The position numbers and the translations under genes were made by a program. The notes below the pieces were generated by a model. The model had not been told where the DNA came from and ran no database searches. It saw nothing but the letters and a program-made list of their open reading frames with translations. A stretch of 64,000 nucleotides of DNA from Phallusia mammillata (lineage: Eukaryota > Chordata > Ascidiacea > Phlebobranchia > Ascidiidae), in assembly GCA_003260075.1 (NCBI GenBank), contig QLIY01000159.1, positions 75,007-139,006 on the forward strand. Reading direction: 5' to 3'. How positions within the stretch are numbered: the first letter of the stretch is position 1; every line of letters starts with the position of its first letter. Below are positions 1 to 10,537 of this stretch, piece after piece.

Positions 1-728
1 GTGCCTTGTTTACGTCGCAGTTAGCGCGACCGATCGCTCCCCAACGCCGAACTATACGCGCGATAATTAAATAGGAAACACGGTTATGGCTTTCAGCTCG
101 ACCAGGCATTTTTAAATTACAGCTAAACCCGACGACGCTATTTTATAAAGGTGTAATTCTCCAAAGTCAACATGCACTCAAGGTCATTGCCTTTCACAGA
201 ACTGGTTAAGGCCGACTTGGGCCTTTTCTTTGACGCAATACAAAGGCCGTTAGTTTAAAAGCGCACCGGTACTGACTTCTCACGGGGAGTAGACAAAATA
301 AGCGAGACGCAGAAAATGACTGGTTTGCCGCGAATTCAAAAGCGACACGGACTCATGTAATGATTGTGAGAAACGAACAATGTTATGTAAATTGAAGGTT
401 AAAATAAGACCATAACGTCGCAGCTGCGGCGACGATGGAAAACTGAAAACCTTTAGCTTGCTCTGGAGTTAAACCCTATATTAGTATGAATTGTAGGATT
501 TCTCTATGTGACAGCTTAGATCGTGCATAATTGAATTACAATCTGACATAACACCACAAATCACAGGTAACAATACCAGTGCATAATGCTTAGACCCTCA
601 AGCATGCCGACCAGCAAATCATGACCATCGGCGACAAATTAAGGTATTATCCGGTATTTACACCACTTCATCCGATTACACGCTAATAAAATGACAGATT
701 TTCCATGTATAATTCATTACAAACTTAC
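1..728 (-). other. Eph intron 2 (partial), no other feature seen
   Basis: Sequence downstream of the Eph exon 2 donor on the minus strand. The rest of the ligand-binding domain should follow in phase 0. I tested the GC-richer first 60 bases as exon 3, but in phase 0 they hit a stop after 13 codons, so exon 3 lies outside the window. No RNA gene or repeat was recognised. Confidence 0.5.
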
Positions 729-3152
729 CGCCGAGCCCTGAGACATCATCCAACCGACGTCCGAAGTCGCTGTTCTGGTGTCCATCAGAATTGCTGCAAA
801 ACGAAACAGTTGTCATTTTGATTTGATTCGAATGTGTATGTGATCAAGATATTAATGTCACGATCGCAAACGCAAATTGATTCGCGACAGACTTTCTGAA
901 GAGAATCCCGATGTGTTAGCAACCGTTCTGTCAGGGGCAAACATTAGACGTCGTTGCCGCTGATGTGCCAGGCATTCTTTGAAATCCCAAATGCCTACAT
1001 TGAGCCACCCACGATGTGCAAACAATCGGGGATCGCCCATCCCAGTCCAACAAAAACGAGTCACGTGAGGCGTTGCTTGGCGTCATACTTGAGTGAGCAA
1101 GCACGCTGGCATCGATTAAAATAAAACCAACCAAATATCCGGCATGGAAACAGAAATCGTACCAGGTGGATTATTTTCTATTCAAGTCTATTGTCGCTAT
1201 TTTATACTCATTTGACCTTTAACAACAGATGTTCCGGGTTTACTGAATGTTAATGCATATGTGTCAGGTATTACATCATTTGAAGTGTTTTAGCCAATAT
1301 TGACTGGTTTCGACAACAGTGCGACCAACAAAGACGTCACCCAGGACAGGCGCATGTAAAAAAATAACAACTGATACGGCTTGGACTTAGGACCCTGGAT
1401 ACTGGAACATCACAATGAATTCCGCAGAAAACAATGAAAAGTACTTATTTTAGGTCCAGAAATCGGGACAAAAACGTTCAGTGGTTTAGTGGCAAATACA
1501 TAGGTACTCTGGGCTGCGTTGGAACAAACATGAAGTTTATACATTGCGTACAAATTCCCTATCAGAAAACTTGCCATTTTTGAAAAAAAATCAGCACTTT
1601 AAACAAAATCTGTCATCGGTTCTTCAAAAACTTTCAAAAGTAACAGCCTAGAGTTAAAGAAAAATAATACTAAGAGGTGACTTTCATTATGTAGGCCACT
1701 AGGCGGAATCTGTAAGACAGTCGCGCCGTTAGTGCTTCAGTGCTGGTACGTCAAGGGCTCTTAGAAGTTTTCGGGAACTTCAGTTGTTTCCCATGATGCT
1801 TACAAACAAGAGAGGCCCCCATTGGAAACTGGAGTAGAGATTGCGCCACCTCAATCAAAAATGTTTTGATTCAAATTACCATGACCCAACATGAATGTAC
1901 GCGATAAAACAGCTGTTATAACATGTGAATGAAAAGTCAATGAAACAATTTTGTTCTCTTTAACCTAATTTCCTAAATCGATGTGAGTTTGAAATTTTCT
2001 AACAGATTCTTCAGCATCGATTTCAGACAAAAAAATACGAGCTATTGAGCGCGTACAAGAAATAAATGGACAACGCGAATGAATATTTCATGAATCCAAA
2101 TCAAATAATTTCGCTGCCCGGTTACCAGTTGTTGACCCCTTGGGTCCTCGAGTTAAATTTCGGGGCAGTTTTGCAGCAACCGAAAAAATAAACGCTATAA
2201 GTGTGACAGAATCAAACTCGTGTTTTCCTATGTCCTCAGTGTGTTCAACTCAACTTCACAAAGTTGTTATCTCAAGGAATAATGATGTAAAATTAGTGAG
2301 CTAATCTTGGTGAACATTTTTCTTTAAAACAAGGACCATGTATGAATAAAGCCAAGCGTAGATTATGGTAAGGCGGCAAAAATAGAGTTAAGTTTGTGCC
2401 ACTTTGACTTTTTACTTCGTGGGAAACCACTATATAAGCCTCTTGTCCCAGGGGAGACAATGTTTGCTGCACGTCTTACTTTATGATTGCCTGTTTGTTC
2501 AGGCGACTTATTACGCCACCATACCAGCTTGTGCTCCGTAAGTAGCAAAAGTACAGCACAAGTTTTTTTGGTGCACACGATTAGAATAATCATAAGGGTT
2601 TCAGATGCTTGCTCACTTGATTTTTCATTAAGACGTAGTAGTGGTAGTACTTAATACAACCCCTATGCGTGTAATATTGCGATGACGAACCGGCTGAAAT
2701 TACGGCATTACAAAAGCACTCAACATGAAGTGGAGACCTTTGCCAAATGATTGGAGCCGCAAAAATCGATTTGAAGACAAGTGAGTCAAATATTGCGCCT
2801 TTATGGCGACAACAGTCGTTATCCGAACAAGACAGGTTTTGTAGAACCATTGTAATGTACGACAAGGCTTTGTAGCTACTGTATGCGTTTCACCGCGGGC
2901 AAAAACGCAACTTGTAATCACGACTACGACGTATAAACGACTTTCCAAGTACAGCAAGCAAGGAACTTAAATGTTTCTTTTGGGAAGATGCCGTTATATT
3001 TAAAAGCGATTTTTCATGATACTGTTTGACACCGACATTTAGCACAAAAAATTCAATGCTGCAGGCTTACCTTCATTAGCTTGAGCACGATGGCTTTGCG
3101 CAACCAGAAAGCACAGAATAAATGTCCAGTAAAATCCACAAACTCTTGTCAT
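729..3152 (-). CDS. Eph: Eph receptor tyrosine kinase, 5' end (partial)
   Basis: Two coding exons on the minus strand, 3152-3071 and 793-729; the gene continues beyond the left edge. Exon 1 has a true ATG and encodes a signal peptide of about 25 residues (MTRVCGFYWTFILCFLVAQS start) and ends in phase 1 at a GTAAGC donor. Exon 2 follows a TGCAG acceptor, is 65 nt, and adds the start of the ephrin-binding domain: LMDTRTATSDVGWMMSQGS. The LMDTRTAT-x-x-x-GW string is the hallmark start of Eph ligand-binding domains, and the small exon 2 carrying just this segment matches, from memory, the vertebrate Eph gene structure. Exon 2 ends in phase 0 at GTAAGT. Eph receptors are plasma-membrane tyrosine kinases for ephrins. 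The remaining ligand-binding, FNIII, kinase and SAM parts are outside the window, so which Eph paralogue this is cannot be told. Confidence 0.88.
794..3070 (-). other. Eph intron 1, no other feature seen
   Basis: A 2.3-kb intron between the signal-peptide exon and exon 2. All open frames here are short, lack splice support and look random. No transposon ends, RNA genes or tandem repeats stood out. Confidence 0.5.
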
Positions 3153-3515
3153 TGTATGCTAAGTTTAACTACACCTTTCTCAAAGGCAGTTTGAGACGTG
3201 GAACGATATGATATAATCTGCAACAGGTATTCGCACTTGTTCGTCTGTTCTGTTCCACTAATGATAAACCAGACCGCGCTTTCTATCGGCTGAGAAGATT
3301 TCTTTTTTCCTTTTTTTAGCCTAGGAACTCTTTGGCGCTTGATGCGGCATGTATTGTGCATTTATTAATCCGCTAGTGGGTTTCTATTTTGTTTTATACT
3401 TTGACTAGTCATTGCTCGTTTTATGGTACTGTATCACTTTATGGTCCTTGTGGCTGTTAACTTTTTTTGCAGGCAGTTTCTGGCCGACTTAGCTAAATGT
3501 GCTTTCGATGCTTCT

Positions 3516-3523
3516 GTGCTAAC
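3516..3523. repeat. Left target-site duplication of the foldback element
   Basis: GTGCTAAC, identical to 5496-5503 on the other side of the element. Confidence 0.85.
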
Positions 3524-5495
3524 CACTGATCTCTATAAACACTGGATTGCGCTACTCCGTTGAACGGTTGGGTGATTTTTGAAGCAAATTGAAGCGTAAT
3601 GGCGGCTGAAAAGGAAGCCCCAAAAATGCATTGCGGGCAATGGGGAGAGAGTGGAAAAATGACGATAATTTTTATTTTAGGCATTTGTGTAGCGATTTTT
3701 GCAGATATGATTTGTAGATTAATAGGACGCATGTATTCCAGTGTGTAATAACCAATAAATATGCGTAGATTGATTGTGATGTGTATTAGTGTATGTGTAC
3801 TGGGAATACATTATTCAGTTAATGTTGAAATAAATCATTATTAAGTGGTAATAAATGTTTTATTGTGCAATATAAGTAGTTTACATGCATTTATTAATAT
3901 TTAAGACACAAATCCAACAAGGATGGCTATTTTCTTCACACAAGACGATGTGATACTTTATTTAGCATCACCTTGTGCTGATCCAAACTGCTGTTTTTGA
4001 TTGTCAGCAAAGTCTTGGAGCTAAAATATGGCTTTTTAAAAGTTTTTTTTGTAGTAGGTTCAACATTATTTTGCTTCTATGTTACAAACCATAAATCTAG
4101 TAAGCTCACAATTAGCTCATTTAATCTACCCTTTTCAGTTTGCAACCAACATGTGTTGAATAAATTTTTTCTAATGTTGTGAATTCTCAAACTACAAACT
4201 CTTAACAAAATTCTAATATCTCAAAGGGATACATGTGCATATAAATGCATTTAAGACATCATAGCAGTTAGGGTGGACAAGTTTAACTACCCAAATGAGT
4301 TGCCTATTTATGTACTATTTCAGTCAGAATCATGAAATATTGTTTTTATTCTACTTAATAAGCAATTTTCTGCAAAAACACACCTGCACACCAGTTATCA
4401 CCAACACTTAAATTCTTGCTAAACAGGACTGAAGGCAACAAATACACCAGCCAAGTTCATACAGATATCCTGTATTTTTTGTCAGATGATCACCATTATA
4501 ACAGATGGTGCATTCACAAAATAAAAAACAACCTCAAAGATGTTTAAGTTTAAAATGTGCAGCATATCATGTTACAGGCAGTGTCAGAAATGATTACAAA
4601 ACATACACAGTGGAAGTAGAACAGTATACACACAAAAAATATTTAATCTGATTCCAATCCCTCTGTAGTGTATTTGTTGTCGAAAAAGGCTGTATTGTAA
4701 TCTTGCAGTGTCATAAAGCTTGAGGGTTTGGGAGGAGACTGAAACATTCCAGTGGAATTTTACCAGAGACAATAAAGGTTGCTTATTGGAGAAATATAAA
4801 CCCTATTATGTCTGAAATGTTTGGAAACAAATTTATCATAAATGTAAAATGGAATTGCAAAATTTCATAATATCACCATGGCAAGATAATAAAGACCCAA
4901 ACCAAATGCACTCAAACGAGAAAAAAAGTCAAATAGTGTTAAAATAGTTGAAATATTATTTTAGTTTTTGTGATTTTAATTATTATGTTATTCCACATGT
5001 TGGTCAGAATTTCCTGAAGTTTGATAACAGTCAAAAACAGCAGTTTGGATTAGCACAAGGTAATGTCACACAAAGAATTACATCATCTTGTGTGAAGGAA
5101 GTAGCCATCTTGTTGGATTCATGTCTAAAATACTTAAAAAAGCACGCAGACCACTTATATTGCATAATAAAACGTTTATTTCCACTTAGTAATGATTTAT
5201 TTCAACACTAACTTAATAACGTATATCCAGTACACATACACTAATACACATCACAGTCAATCTACGCATATTTATAGGTTATTACACACTGGAATACATG
5301 CGTCCTATTAATCTACAAATCATATCTGCAAAAATCGCTATAAAAATGCCTAAAACAAAAATTATCGTCATTTTTCCACTCTCTCCCCATTGCCCGCAAT
5401 GCATTTTTGGGGCTTCCTTTTCAGCCGCCATTACGCTTCAATTTGCTTCAACCGTGACGGCCAGTAGCGCAATCCAGGGTTTATAGAGATCAGTG
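3524..5495. mobile_element. Foldback hAT-like non-autonomous element, ~490-bp arms
   Basis: The sequence starting CACTGATCTCTATAAAC at 3524 recurs inverted, ending GAGATCAGTG at 5495. The similarity continues inward for about 490 bp (left arm about 3524-4015, right arm about 5017-5495). The same reading frame (starting MRPINLQIISAKIA) appears minus at 3493-3732 and plus at 5298-5486 simply because the arms are inverted copies. The octamer GTGCTAAC flanks both ends (3516-3523 and 5496-5503), a perfect 8-bp target duplication as made by hAT and some P-type transposases. The 1-kb centre has no transposase-like frame, so the copy is non-autonomous. The superfamily is inferred from duplication length and the CACTG...CAGTG ends. 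Confidence 0.85.
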
Positions 5496-5503
5496 GTGCT
5501 AAC
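5496..5503. repeat. Right target-site duplication of the foldback element
   Basis: GTGCTAAC, identical to 3516-3523. Confidence 0.85.
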
Positions 5504-5738
5504 AAATATTAATATTTCTATGCCAACTAAGAACTAAGAACGCACGTCAAAAGTAAACACTGAATTTGTCATTTGTTCAGGTTCGGGCCAAAGGAGAAGC
5601 TCAGCGTTAGTAGCTCGACCCAGAATTTCATAGCTTCTGTTCAATACGAATCGACGTGCGTTGTTGAAGATCGTATGCTAATGAAAAAATACACACTAAT
5701 TCTTTTGACGAAACTGAACCTTTAAACTTTCCAGGATA

Positions 5739-8700
5739 ATGGTAAAATTTTGGTAACATAAAGTTTGGTTGTGGTTAGTGGCATAAATGCATACAAACAT
5801 TATTATCTTTTTTAGAGATTTCGGTTTTGTGGAGATCTAGATTGCCCCGACTGGGTTTTGGCAGAAATCAACATATTGGCAAGATTGGTAACTATCAACA
5901 TTGTTATCACCATACAGTTGTTAAATCAATTTATCAATATTGAACCAAGCATTTTTCCACATGACAACAATTTAAGCTACACTTGTTGTAAACACTTCTT
6001 TTTACTGGAAGAAACCATTGTAATTTTAAACAAGGGTACAAAACCTGTTGTTCAACATACAATTATATTTTATTGGTGACATGTATGTCAAAATATACTA
6101 CAGGTGGTCTTGAATTAATAGAAATCTTGCCAAAATTTTGCTGGTAAACTGATGTGAGAAGAGTTTTTTTGCCCTGCATTGGTGTTCATATTACCACCTG
6201 ATGATAGTACTATTCTTTCACCAGGAAAAATGTTAGGAAATAGGAGGAACCTGTGATATTCACAGTCAAAAACATAAAGATTATTCACTCTTTATAAGAG
6301 AAACCTAATTACCCACCATTTACACATCAAAGAAAATGATATTGATTTTACTTATTTGTAGACATCTGTCAAAATGAAATTACTCGTTACTCAAGTGATA
6401 AAAGGGCTTCTTGAGGAAGGAATTGATGTAAGCTCAATGTTGTTACTATTTTCAAAGTGTTAAACACCATTTCACATTTTATTTTAAGAAAGAAATGTTA
6501 CGTGGGTGCCACTGTTGAAAGTAAAAAACAACAATTATCAATATGGGTGTCCTTTCTTGAAGGGGACACATCTTGATTTCACTCAGTTTTTTTGTCCTCT
6601 TTTCTGATTTGCTTTAGACTTTAATGGATTTGGATGAAACTTTCACAGATCGATTTCTTTTGACTTAATAACCCTTAAAGCCTCCAAAGTGTAAACGCTT
6701 TTGTGTGTTGCTGGGCAACGCAAATAAAAGGTTTCTGTGGTGTAATAGTGCCATAAAGGCAACCAGGCATATGTTACATGTGTTTGTGTATTGCTTAGTG
6801 CAGTGCTTCCCAACCTTTTCCAGCTCGCAGCCCACTTAAAAAAAATTTGTTTGGCGGACCACCGTTTAATATTGCTACAAAACCACAACGGAAAGAGAAC
6901 TAAAATTGAGACAGAAAAATAATAACCACACAAGCAATACTTCTGTCAATGCAAAGCCTGAGCTTGCTGATTTGATGTGATGAGATCACTACAACTTTCT
7001 GGGATTTTTTTTTATTTTCTTGATTTTTCTTTAAAAAAAAACTATCCATTTTGTAGCTACACAAAGACCAAATAAAGCTAATAGAGACAGTTCTAGCATC
7101 AAGATTTTACAACTAGTGCAAGTACTGTTGTGACGCGACAATCGCAGTTTGGTTGTGTAATAAAGCTTTGTTTAATGTGAAATCTTATGTTCATAGTGGC
7201 TAATATTATATTTTTTTTAAAAGTGGTTAAATTTAAAAGTACGTTCACACAAACTGTGTAACTTTTTTAACTTCTACATTGGTATGGTAATAGTTTGAAA
7301 AGTTGGCGCCCCACTAGAAAGTTCGTCACGGCCCACCGGTTGGGAAGCTCTGGCTTAGTGCACGTTTTTGCAGGGGTTGTTTAACAGCTTATGTCATCAG
7401 AAGCATTGACAAATATTGCTCAAAACACCTCTATTGGTCAAAATTTTAAACATTGGCCGATTTGCATAAAAATCTACAGGATTGCAGTTTGGGTTATTGT
7501 GGAAATTTGTAAACGATGTCAAAATTGGATAAAATTGGGACAGTTTGCAGAATATGCAATTTTTAGGTGTCAATTGTAAAGTTTTACCTTGAAGCCCTAA
7601 TATTTACCCCATAACCACTAAAAAAATGTTGGGTGAATGTTTGAAACAATGCCAAAATTTGAGACTGGACAGTTTGTACCTTCTACAGCATGGTTATTTT
7701 AGCTAATAAATATCTCCAAATTTGATTATCTCAGAATTTGCATTGTTTACAACTTTGCATATTTGGGGACCCATGAGTTTCTGATTTCAGAAACAAATGA
7801 AATTAGAAAACATTGGCTACTGTGAGACCCAATATAAATATATGAATGTTTTAAAATAAGTTATAGTGTATGCGCATAAGCAATAGATGCTAAGCCACCC
7901 CCTTCTAGTTTTATAATATTTTCGTTTGGTGCTAGGTGCATGTAAAACATGAAAATAAGCATTTTGATCTATTTGTTATTGCAGTTTGAAAAAATAGAAA
8001 AGTTGACTGCAGATGCCAAATATGGTGAGTGCAAATAAAATATAGCTGGGAACATTTTAGTAGAACTGTTTTATCGATAAATATTCTTAGTAATAACTGT
8101 TGTTATTCTAACAACTCTACTTGTGAACTAGTCTTTTTAAATGTATTTGCCATTTTGTACATGTCTACCTAGTAGTAAATAGACTTAAAATTGCTGTGAT
8201 ATTTTTCTTGGAAAAGATATTGGAGATATAAAGGCCAGTGTTGCCGGACTGGAGTTTATTATTTCAAGTTCTGCAAAGCATGAAGTGGATGGAGAAACAT
8301 TGTCAAATGAACTACAGCAGCTTGGTCTTCCAAAAGGTGACTATTGCTTATGGTTGCTTGCACACAATTTCTTTGAATATTATTGTCATATCTGCACACT
8401 ATAAATTTGCAAAGTTAATGTCCATTACCCTTTTGTTAATTTTGCCCATAAATTGTGTTTTTTGCAGAACATTCAACAGCATTGTGCAAAACTTACGAGT
8501 CAAAATCTGATGCCTTACAACAAGAACTACTTTCGAAAAGTTTTCGCAAAACTGCCAGCTTACAAGATGTAGATTGGAAAATAAACCCCATCCTACCTGG
8601 TCAGAAGGAACGCACAGTTGATGTCAGATTAATGGTTGGTACTATACAACAATACGTATTCAAGCCTAACTTGGTCACTAGTATAATTCTGTTGCCTTAA

Positions 8701-8999
8701 GAGAGCAGTAACTTGGTCACTTGTACTTTGTTTTGTTACAATAGATGGAAGATAGGTGCACAAAGCAGAAGGAGATTATTGAATTTGTCGCAAATGAAAG
8801 CAAATTTCTGGTTCTTTTACATGGTAAGTGAAATAGTAAGCAGCATTGAAAAACATACATAAATCATGCACTACAATGAATAGACACTAAAGAGTAAAGA
8901 AATAAAAACTAGTGTTGTATTAACTATTTTAATGCAAAAATACGTTTGATTTCAGAAATGAAAGTTATTCAGAGTCAAATGCAGCAAGTTGAGATTTGA
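5739..8999 (+). CDS. COMMD4: COMM domain-containing protein 4
   Basis: Eight plus-strand exons: 5739-5741, 5816-5887, 6362-6427, 7985-8024, 8217-8336, 8468-8634, 8745-8823, 8956-8999. They join in one frame to 196 aa; human COMMD4 is about 199 aa. Exon 1 holds only the ATG; exon 2 gives [18 protein letters not shown], nearly identical to the human start. Later landmarks are [39 protein letters not shown] and a COMM domain from about residue 130 ([12 protein letters not shown]) to the C-terminal [14 protein letters not shown]. All junctions are GT-AG. The N-terminal half is the helical HN domain, and the C-terminal COMM domain mediates pairing with other COMMD proteins in the Commander endosomal recycling complex. 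AATAAA lies 59 nt after the stop. Intron 3 carries a repeat and a MITE. Confidence 0.95.
6545..7908 (+). repeat. Dispersed repeat family R1, copy 1 (in COMMD4 intron 3)
   Basis: Shares long stretches with 29675-30695: a hairpin near the 5' end around AAGGGGACACAT, an internal block TCAAAACACCTCTA followed by AAATTTTAAACATTGGC, and a 3' end reading GCTAAGCCACCC then TTCTAG. Both copies end in CTAG followed by TTTT. This copy is interrupted by the MITE 6801-7352. No protein-coding capacity was seen. The CTAG-T 3' end recalls Helitron termini, but no Helitron-type 5' TC end is evident, so the class is left open. Confidence 0.8.
6801..7352. mobile_element. hAT-type MITE inside repeat R1 copy 1
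   Basis: Begins CAGTGCTTCCCAACCTTTTCC and ends CGGTTGGGAAGCTCTG, an inverted repeat of the CAGTG-TTCCCAACC type common in hAT non-autonomous elements. The octamer GCTTAGTG is present on both sides (6793-6800, 7353-7360), a perfect 8-bp duplication. It is 552 bp long with no open frame of note. Its absence from the second R1 copy shows that it inserted after R1 had spread. Confidence 0.88.
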
Positions 9000-9057
9000 T
9001 TGTATTCACCCATTCTTATCATTGTCTGTTGTTGGTTCCGTTCTTTTGTGCAAGTGC

Positions 9058-9063
9058 AATAAA
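9058..9063 (+). terminator. COMMD4 polyadenylation signal
   Basis: AATAAA 59 nt past the COMMD4 stop codon, in sense orientation. Confidence 0.55.
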
Positions 9064-9305
9064 TTTTTCATTTACAACTACATGTTACACGAAGAAGATA
9101 ATCACGTTATGAAACAAGGCCTTTTTAATTATATTCCGCATATTCCACACTACTTTGGATTCATATGTACCATGGCTTGTTCCAGTAGCCGTGGCCTAGA
9201 GTTGTTTTTCCTGAACAAAGATTCAGTATGTTAGAAAACAATAAGATACCGTGGTAATACTCCCAATATGGTGTGTAATTTGAAATTAAACATAGCAGTC
9301 TAAAG

Positions 9306-9757
9306 CAGGGGTCCGCAAATAGCGGGTCGAGAGACCTTCCAGTCTGGGTCTCAAAATATTTTAAATTTTCCATGAATATAAGCATCGCATCTATAGTATT
9401 AATGAACTTTCAGTATTTTTAACTTAATTATTATTGCATTGTTACATATGACTACGTAACTGTTATATACAGTCTATGTAACAATGCAATAAGTTAAGCG
9501 TACCTGCGCAAGCAGTCATGCTTTTCTGTTACCATTTTGCTGAATAAATACGTTCGTTTACATACTGTTTTACGTGCCGAGTTTCGCTTTATTTTGTGCA
9601 AGAAAATAGCAACTGACAAAGGCATAATAGCAGTCTTAGTGTTGATATCTAGTTGTTTAGTATTTTCCACAAACTTACATGCTAACAAAATGCTTGGGTC
9701 GCGACAATTTAGAGCAATTGTTTTAGGGTTGCGCCAAAAAGTATTTGCGGACACCTC
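9306..9757. mobile_element. hAT-type MITE downstream of COMMD4
   Basis: Left end CAGGGGTCCGCAAATAGCGGG, right end AAGTATTTGCGGACACCTC: an inverted repeat of about 15 bp with one or two mismatches. Flanking octamers GTCTAAAG (9298-9305) and GTCTCAAG (9758-9765) match at 7 of 8 positions, so the insertion is older. It is 452 bp long with no convincing coding frame. Confidence 0.75.
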
Positions 9758-9765
9758 GTCTCAAG

Positions 9766-10404
9766 AACTAAATTAAACGACTGTGGTTCCCAAGCAGTTG
9801 CTTGGCCACTGTGATCCAGTTTCAATTGTGCTGTATGCCCAGTTGTGGCATCGCACAGACTAGGTGATGCATGGGGTTGTACCCCAGGGTTGCCAGGTTA
9901 AAATTTTGCAAATCGACCAGATCGTAGGCCAGAATCTCGTTCGAGACACGGCGCTTATCGCGATAGCGAAGAGAACAAAAAGGTCGGGACCGAAAAGCGT
10001 CGAATCCTGCTGAGAAGCGTGCTCGCATGATAGAAGTGTGAGAACGCCCAAACTTTCGGCCAGACGGCCAGACCGAAGTTTTTTCGCCCAAGGGCTCTGA
10101 ATCAAGGCCAGAATGAGCGAAAAGTATAAAACGCCAAATCACGAGATGTTATATCAATGAAAAGAAATTCGCGAAAGGTTTGTAATTTATGCCTTGATTT
10201 TCTCCACAGTAAGAATTCTCAAGTTAGGGCAAATACAGTCAGAACTTGATTATGGTTTCTACATGTGACATGTTAAGTATTAATACTCCAACTTACGACA
10301 AGCCTAAGACCCTTCTTAGTGAAGGCCATTTCAATTTTCTCTTCCTGGGAGTAGATGCTGTGATTATTATAGCGCTGGTGAGAAGTATTGGTCCTCCCAA
10401 AGCT
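9766..10404. other. Intergenic gap between COMMD4/MITE and the EF-hand gene
   Basis: Convergent 3' ends flank this stretch. A somewhat GC-rich block (about 9880-10140) starts near CCAGGGTTGCCAGG but no matching inverted end or duplication was found. Open frames here lack splice or family support. Confidence 0.4.
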
Positions 10405-10410
10405 TTTATT
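10405..10410 (-). terminator. EF-hand gene polyadenylation signal
   Basis: AATAAA on the minus strand, 128 nt past the EF-hand stop codon. Confidence 0.45.
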
Positions 10411-10537
10411 AACGTATCGACTGTTTCCACGTTTCGGGACAAACCTAAACGAAAAGTTTTAAAAACAAATTATTTACTGGAAGATAACAGCTAGGTCACA
10501 CTTTCTTGATGACGAGTATCAATGAAAGAAATTATTT

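Larger units (their letters stand above)
3153..5738. promoter_or_regulatory. Divergent Eph / COMMD4 intergenic interval
   Basis: The Eph start codon (minus, 3152) and the COMMD4 start codon (plus, 5739) face away from each other, so both promoters must lie here. Most of the interval is taken up by the foldback element 3524-5495, leaving about 360 bp next to Eph and about 235 bp next to COMMD4. No TATA box or named factor site could be assigned with confidence. The call rests on gene orientation only. Confidence 0.45.

Noticed and set aside
1-31. GC-rich minus-strand stretch as Eph exon 3 (CDVNKA resembles part of the Eph ligand-binding domain)
   Set aside because: In the phase required by exon 2 the sequence reaches a stop codon within 14 codons; the resemblance is in another frame.
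3493-3732. ORF starting MRPINLQIISAKIA, repeated in inverse at 5298-5486
   Set aside because: Explained by the inverted arms of the foldback element; the two copies do not share a continuing frame or domain.
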